In this document: piece by piece, positions 3,989 through 8,237 of the stretch | How the letters are laid out: every line of letters starts with the position of its first letter | Numbering within the stretch: position 1 is the stretch's first letter | From: an uncultured Collinsella sp. | GTDB taxonomy: Bacteria > Actinomycetota > Coriobacteriia > Coriobacteriales > Coriobacteriaceae | Direction: 5' to 3' | Assembly: GCA_900551365.1 (NCBI GenBank) | Contig: URVZ01000075.1 | Coordinates: 1 to 8,237, forward strand | Length of the DNA stretch: 8,237 nt | Position numbers and translations under genes: made by a program | Notes under the pieces: generated by a model | What the model saw: the letters and a program-made list of their open reading frames with translations, nothing else | Database searches by the model: none | Told to the model about the DNA's origin: nothing

Positions 3989-5896
3989 ATGGAACAGATT
4001 ATCTTGAACATACTCGAGGCTCTGCGTCGCGGCGAGACCGTGGACGACAAAGCGCTCGTCAAACTGATACATGCCGAGGCGCGCCGTGAGGGTGCCGACA
4101 AACGCGATTTGGCCAAGCGCCGTCTGCTGCCGTTCTACCAGCGGGTAAAACGTGAGGAGCCGGCTCGTTGGGCAGGGTGGAATGTCGATGCCGAGCTGGA
4201 ACGTCGACTGCTGCAGGTGCTGCGTATGAAGCCTCGTCGCACGGCCTCGGGCGTGGCGACCATTACTGTCATCACCAAGCCCTGGCCGTGCTCGGGCGAT
4301 TGCCTGTTTTGCCCCAACGATCTGCGCATGCCTAAAAGCTATCTGCATGCCGAGCCGGCGTGCGCCCGTGCGGAGCAAAACTGCTTCGACCCGTATCTGC
4401 AGGTGAGCGCTCGTCTGACCGCGCTTTCGCAGATGGGGCATGCGACCGACAAGATAGAGCTCATCGTGCTCGGTGGCACCTGGAGCGACTATCCGCAAGG
4501 GTATCAAACGTGGTTTATGTCGGAGCTTTTCCGTGCGCTCAATGACGATGCCGTCGCCGGCGTGGCGGCCAACCCCATGCTGGCGCGTCCGGGCATCAGC
4601 CGTGCCGAGGCGGGGCGCCTGCTCGATGACGCTCCCGCCGATGCGCTGCCGCCGGTGGTAACAGAGCGCCGCGAGCGCTATCGGGTTGCCGGCATTGCGA
4701 CAGACGAGGCTGAGCTTGCTGCTGGCGTTGCCGACGAGCAGGAGCGTGTGGATGCTGCCGTGGGCGGCTACAACCGCGCGGTGCGTCGTCTGTACGGCCC
4801 CGGCACGCCGTGGGGCCAGGTCGCCGAGTGGCAGACCGCCACGATGGAGGAGCTTGAGCGTCAGCAGCGCATCAACGAGACGGCGAAGCATCGCGTGGTG
4901 GGGCTCGTTATCGAGACGCGCCCCGATGCCGTGACGCCGCAGGCCCTCACGCTCATCCGCCGCCTGGGCTGCACCAAGATCCAGATGGGTATTCAGAGTC
5001 TCGACCAACATTTGCTCGATATCAACGAGCGTCGCATTTCGGTGGCGCAGATCGAGCGGGCGTTTTCGCTTGCGCGCTTGTTTGGCTTTAAAATCCACGC
5101 GCACTTTATGCTCAACTTGTTGGGCGCTACGCCCGAGGGGGACAAGCGCGACTACGAGCGCTTTATGACCGAAGGGGCCTTTATGCCCGACGAGGTCAAG
5201 GTCTACCCGTGTGCGCTCATCGAGGGCTCGCGTCTGGTGGGCTGCTACGAGCGTGGCGAGTGGTGCCCCTATACCGAGGAAGAGCTGCTCGATGTGCTGG
5301 CCGACGACATCGTGGTGACGCCGGCGTTCTGTCGCATCAGTCGCATGATCCGTGACTTTAGCTCCGACGACATCATGGTGGGCAACAAGAAGCCCAACCT
5401 GCGTCAGCTCGTTGAGAACCGCTTGGCGGCTCGTGGAGAAGGCGCGACGGTGCGCGAGATTCGCTATCGCGAGATCAGCACGGCGGGTGCCGACTTGGAT
5501 GAGCTATCTCTTGATGAGGAGGTGGCGTACGAGACGCCGGTGACGCACGAGCGCTTTTTGCAGTGGGTGACGCTCGAAGGCAAGATCGCCGGCTTTTTGC
5601 GCCTGTCGTTGCCCGATCGTGCGTTTGTTACCGCGCACGCAGACGAGTTGCCGACGACACCGGACGAGGCAATGATTCGCGAGGTGCACGTGTATGGCAT
5701 GGCGGCACGTGTGGGCGATCAGGGTCAGGCGGCTCAGCATCATGGGCTGGGGCGGTCGCTGGTGGAGCGCGCATGCGAGATTGCCCGGGATGCGGGTTAT
5801 GCGCGTATCAACGTGATTAGCGCGATCGGTACGCGCGAGTACTATCGCCATTTGGGTTTTTATGACCACGGACTCTATCTGCAAAAGGAGCTCTAG
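3989..5896 (+). CDS. elp3: Elp3: tRNA U34 carboxymethyl-modifying radical SAM/GNAT enzyme
   Basis: A 635-residue Elp3, the catalytic subunit of eukaryotic Elongator, which in bacteria and archaea works alone. It uses SAM radical chemistry and acetyl-CoA to add a carboxymethyl-type group to C5 of wobble uridine. Order of parts: N-terminal helical tRNA-binding domain (1-90); radical SAM core with TKPWPCSGDCLFCPND, whose C101, C105 and C108 bind the 4Fe-4S cluster in CX3CX2C spacing; FDPYLQ and IVLGGTWSDYP; ETRPD (309-313); IQMGIQSLD; a Cys-containing linker; and a C-terminal GNAT domain with VHVYG (566-570), acetyl-CoA loop QHHGLG (583-588) and YYRHLGFYDHG (618-628). Residues about 187-295 form an insertion of roughly 90 residues relative to human Elp3. 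The ATG is the only usable start: no start codon lies between it and the in-frame stop at 3932. The next gene starts at the base after its stop. Identification is very secure. Confidence 0.96.
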   Translation: MEQIILNILEALRRGETVDDKALVKLIHAEARREGADKRDLAKRRLLPFYQRVKREEPARWAGWNVDAELERRLLQVLRMKPRRTASGVATITVITKPWPCSGDCLFCPNDLRMPKSYLHAEPACARAEQNCFDPYLQVSARLTALSQMGHATDKIELIVLGGTWSDYPQGYQTWFMSELFRALNDDAVAGVAANPMLARPGISRAEAGRLLDDAPADALPPVVTERRERYRVAGIATDEAELAAGVADEQERVDAAVGGYNRAVRRLYGPGTPWGQVAEWQTATMEELERQQRINETAKHRVVGLVIETRPDAVTPQALTLIRRLGCTKIQMGIQSLDQHLLDINERRISVAQIERAFSLARLFGFKIHAHFMLNLLGATPEGDKRDYERFMTEGAFMPDEVKVYPCALIEGSRLVGCYERGEWCPYTEEELLDVLADDIVVTPAFCRISRMIRDFSSDDIMVGNKKPNLRQLVENRLAARGEGATVREIRYREISTAGADLDELSLDEEVAYETPVTHERFLQWVTLEGKIAGFLRLSLPDRAFVTAHADELPTTPDEAMIREVHVYGMAARVGDQGQAAQHHGLGRSLVERACEIARDAGYARINVISAIGTREYYRHLGFYDHGLYLQKEL

Positions 5897-6775
5897 ATGA
5901 ACAAGCCAAGTGTTTCTGCTGGCGTCGTTGCCGGCGTTGCCCTGGGAGCCGCGGCGCTCGGTGCGGCTGCCGTCGCTGTTCGTGCTGCCTGTCTGCAGGT
6001 CGCGCGAACCCGCAACGGGTTGGCGCGTGTGAAGCGCGTGCACGATGAGAGCGGTGACGAGGCCCGTGTGTTAGTGCAGGGCGGCGTTTACCAAAGCGCG
6101 AGCTATGTTGGCGATCGCTGGGCGGAGCCGGTCTTTGCGTACTATCGCGCATTTGACGATGTGTTTGAGGCCGAGGATGCGATGCGTGACGCTTATGGTC
6201 ACGGTATCGACCGCATGCTCATGCTGGGCGGTGGCGGGTTTGCCTATCCCAAGTTCACACTGATGTCGCATGAGGGCTTACGCATGGACGTCATCGAGTA
6301 CGATGCCGAGATTACGCGTCTGGCGCGTCGCTGGTTCTACTTGGACGAGCTGGAGCGCACGGTCGGCGATCGCCTGAGGGTGATTACCGCCGAAGCGCGC
6401 TCGTATCTGGGTGTGACGAGCGTGGGACACCGTCGCTACGACGTCGTTGTGAGCGATTGCTTTGGCGGTGCCGAGCCCGTGCACGAGCTGGCAACCGTTG
6501 AGGCGCTCCGTCTGGTGCGGGGCAGCGTGAACCCGGGCGGTATCTATGTGGCCAATATCGTGAGCGCAAACGAGGGGAGCGATGTGACGTTCCTGCGTGA
6601 CTGCGCTGCCACGGCGCTTGAGGTGTTCGACCATGCTTGGGTGGTCCCATGTGGCGATGCAGAGTTCGGCGGCGAGGAGAATTATCTGCTCATCGCCAGC
6701 GACGGTGACTATGTCTTTGCCGAAGCTGTGCCCTTCGACACCGGCTTCCTCGGCACCGTCCTTCACGACAAGTAA
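5897..6775 (+). CDS. Spermidine-synthase-like SAM-binding protein with N-terminal membrane segment
   Basis: A 292-residue protein with a Rossmann fold of the spermidine synthase/SpeE-like methyltransferase family. Residues 6-28, rich in Ala/Gly/Val, look like one membrane segment or signal anchor. The nucleotide loop is MLGGGGFAYPK (109-119), the acidic ribose-binding strand is VIEYDAEI, and YDVVVSDCFGG (181-191) occupies the place of the catalytic Y-D-V-I-x-x-D-x-x-D-P motif of aminopropyltransferases. The first Asp (187) is present, but the second is Gly (190) and no D-P follows, so polyamine synthesis is doubtful; a methyltransferase or an inactive SAM-binding protein is as likely. The start abuts the elp3 stop (TAGATG) and is preceded by AAGGAG (5885-5890) at 6 bases, so it is co-transcribed and probably translationally coupled with elp3. 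A link to tRNA modification is possible but unproven. No clear plus-strand terminator follows. Confidence 0.78.
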   Translation: MNKPSVSAGVVAGVALGAAALGAAAVAVRAACLQVARTRNGLARVKRVHDESGDEARVLVQGGVYQSASYVGDRWAEPVFAYYRAFDDVFEAEDAMRDAYGHGIDRMLMLGGGGFAYPKFTLMSHEGLRMDVIEYDAEITRLARRWFYLDELERTVGDRLRVITAEARSYLGVTSVGHRRYDVVVSDCFGGAEPVHELATVEALRLVRGSVNPGGIYVANIVSANEGSDVTFLRDCAATALEVFDHAWVVPCGDAEFGGEENYLLIASDGDYVFAEAVPFDTGFLGTVLHDK

Positions 6776-6790
6776 GTCTCCCCGTCCCAA

Positions 6791-6804
6791 AAAGACTGGT
6801 CTTA
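6791..6804 (-). terminator. Weak terminator-like hairpin at the helicase stop codon
   Basis: On the minus strand AAGAC-CA-GTCTT, overlapping the TAA stop, is followed by further T residues (a run of five in all) and GGG. The stem is only 4-5 bp and A/T-rich, so it is weak. It lies in the 26-bp gap between the convergent SpeE-like and helicase genes. No better terminator for either gene is visible. Confidence 0.25.
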
Positions 6805-8237
6805 GGCGTGGTCGCGCCAGCTGCGGACACGCTGCTTCATGCCCTCTATGTCGAGCACGCCTTCGGCGAAGCCCTTGCGCACGAGCTCTTCGGGAACAAA
6901 CTCGTCGTAGCGATCAAAATAAGGCACCTCGCCGGGATAGACGAGCTCGATGGGATCGAAGTCCTTCTCGGCCTCGGCGGCGAGCACCTCAAAGAACGTC
7001 TCTTCGTCGGCCTTCATCTTAAACTGCATAAAGTACGGGCGTGAAGGGTCGAGTCCGCGAAGGCACAGCTCCGCGGCACATTTAATCTTGAGCATGCGCT
7101 CGAGTGCCAAAAAGGCGTAGCTGCCCAACCAGGGGAAGAGCACCCAGGTGTCGCCACCCAGGTTGATGAGCGGCTTGGTTCCCGCGCCCGAAATCTCGGC
7201 CGTATGACGAGCCTGCGCCAAGCGGGCCCGTGCGTTACCCATAAGGTACGGATATGCTGTGTGCTCGTTGAGCGCCTTGCGCATACGCTCGAGTACATGT
7301 GTGTTGATGTCACCGGGGCAGTCGCCAAAGTAGGCCGGCACGCGGCCCTTGACCTGCGTGGCAAAGACGGTGTGACGCTTCCAGTCCACTTCTTCGACAA
7401 TCCAGCAGTGCCCTGCGATGGCGATGCGCTCGCCAGGTGGTGGCGGATTGACGATCGTGCCCAGCTCGGCCGATTCGCTGCGAACGGTAAACTCCTCGTT
7501 TTCCTGGAACACGGCGTAGAACTTAAAGTTGTTGATGATGCGCTCGCCCGCGAGGCCCACGATGAGCCCGCCTCCCTCGGTGGCCTGGATATGGTCGATC
7601 TTGATGAGGTGGCGCAGCAGCACGCGGTAGTCGTCTGCCGAGACGCGGTGGAAGTAACTGAGCGTGAGCACGCGCTGGGCAAGTTCGGCCGGCGTGAGCT
7701 CGCCGGTGCTGGCAAGCGTCGACATGGTCTGGTGATAGAGCAAGCTGTAGGGGAGTCGATCGAGCTCAGGCGGCTCGACCCACTTTTCTTCGCGATAAAG
7801 TTGTACGAGTGCGATGCCCTGCAGGAGCTTCCAGGGAATCGTCTCGGGCATCATCGTACGCGGCTCGGGTTCTTCCTCGCGCATGACAAACCACATCTCG
7901 GGCGGAAGGTCGCGGCGGCCCGTGCGCCCCATGCGCTGCAAAAAGGAGCTGACGGTAAATGGCGCGTCGATCTGGAACGCTCGCTCCAAGCGACCGATAT
8001 CAATGCCGAGCTCAAGCGTGGAGGTGGTGACGGTTGTCTGTGCCTGCTCCTCGTCGCGCATGAGCTCCTCGGCGGTCTCGCGCAGCGATGCCGAGAGATT
8101 GCCATGATGGATCAGGAAGCGATCGGGTTCGTGCCGGTTCTCACAGTAGCTGCGCAACATGGAGCACACGGCCTCCGCCTCTTCGCGCGAGTTGGCAAAG
8201 ACCAGGCACTTGCGGCCGCGGGTATGTTCAAAGATAT
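6802..8237 (-). CDS. Lhr-type superfamily 2 helicase, 3' part (5' end outside the window)
   Basis: The last 477 codons of a large ATP-dependent helicase; the frame stays open to the window edge, so the true start and motifs I-III lie outside. Visible parts, numbered from the edge: motif IV KCLVFANSREEAE (9-21), IHHGNLS (42-48), motif V TSTLELGIDIG (71-81) and motif VI LQRMGRTGRR (99-108) with its arginine finger. These belong to the second RecA-like domain. A winged-helix-like region follows, then a beta-rich region (FTVRSESAELGTI, GERIAIAGHCWIVEEVDW) characteristic of the Lhr core, and a C-terminal part with DTWVLFPWLGSYA. Lhr helicases translocate on single-stranded DNA and unwind DNA or RNA-DNA hybrids, with a role in DNA repair. 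The motif VI reading G-R-T-G-R-R differs from the more usual R-A-G-R or R-A-G-H of Lhr. A GTG at 8169 is internal, not the start. The Lhr-like assignment is good; the exact subfamily is uncertain. Confidence 0.85.
   Translation of the reverse strand, partial: IFEHTRGRKCLVFANSREEAEAVCSMLRSYCENRHEPDRFLIHHGNLSASLRETAEELMRDEEQAQTTVTTSTLELGIDIGRLERAFQIDAPFTVSSFLQRMGRTGRRDLPPEMWFVMREEEPEPRTMMPETIPWKLLQGIALVQLYREEKWVEPPELDRLPYSLLYHQTMSTLASTGELTPAELAQRVLTLSYFHRVSADDYRVLLRHLIKIDHIQATEGGGLIVGLAGERIINNFKFYAVFQENEEFTVRSESAELGTIVNPPPPGERIAIAGHCWIVEEVDWKRHTVFATQVKGRVPAYFGDCPGDINTHVLERMRKALNEHTAYPYLMGNARARLAQARHTAEISGAGTKPLINLGGDTWVLFPWLGSYAFLALERMLKIKCAAELCLRGLDPSRPYFMQFKMKADEETFFEVLAAEAEKDFDPIELVYPGEVPYFDRYDEFVPEELVRKGFAEGVLDIEGMKQRVRSWRDHA

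Noticed and set aside
3785..5104. 439-codon minus-strand open frame opposite elp3
   Set aside because: Antisense shadow spanning the DUF4097 end, a strong plus-strand terminator and half of elp3; the translation is Arg/His/Ala-rich with no domain.
8167..8169. GTG as the helicase start codon
   Set aside because: The frame continues upstream to the window edge and those codons encode helicase motif IV (KCLVFANSREEAE), so the gene is cut by the edge.

Overview
The window looks like chromosomal DNA from a GC-rich actinobacterium, most probably a Coriobacteriia member of the Collinsella type. This rests on base composition, strong G/C preference at third codon positions, clean AGGAGG-type ribosome sites and the style of the encoded proteins. 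It is an inference made without a database search. No rRNA, tRNA, insertion sequence, phage gene or CRISPR array is visible.

Layout from left to right: (1) 1-173 is non-coding, with a small GCAA-tetraloop hairpin. (2) Two methyltransferase genes lie on the minus strand: a Trm9/ALKBH8-type tRNA wobble-uridine methyltransferase (1132-2004) and, downstream of it past a hairpin terminator, a divergent TrmB-type tRNA m7G46 methyltransferase (174-1013). (3) A 267-bp divergent control region (2005-2271) holds a 9-bp inverted repeat and promoter-like sequences. (4) A plus-strand two-gene unit follows: a membrane-anchored XRE-type regulator (2272-2994) overlapping by 4 bp a membrane-anchored DUF4097 beta-helix protein (2991-3890). 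The unit is closed by a very strong terminator. (5) A plus-strand unit encodes Elp3 (3989-5896), the radical SAM/GNAT enzyme for wobble uridine, directly abutting a spermidine-synthase-like protein with an N-terminal membrane segment (5897-6775). (6) The 3' part of an Lhr-type helicase gene (6802-8237, minus strand) converges on this unit and runs off the right edge.

The main point of interest is that a Trm9-like methyltransferase and an Elp3 occur within 2 kb of each other in a bacterium. In eukaryotes Elp3, as part of Elongator, installs the 5-carboxymethyl-type group on U34 of tRNA, and Trm9 methylates that carboxyl group to give mcm5U. The window may therefore encode a minimal two-enzyme bacterial route to mcm5U34, beside a TrmB-like tRNA methylase. 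Elp3 also appears to be expressed from a leaderless mRNA: a TACAAT hexamer ends 6 bp before the ATG and there is no Shine-Dalgarno sequence. These are inferences from sequence and need biochemical confirmation.
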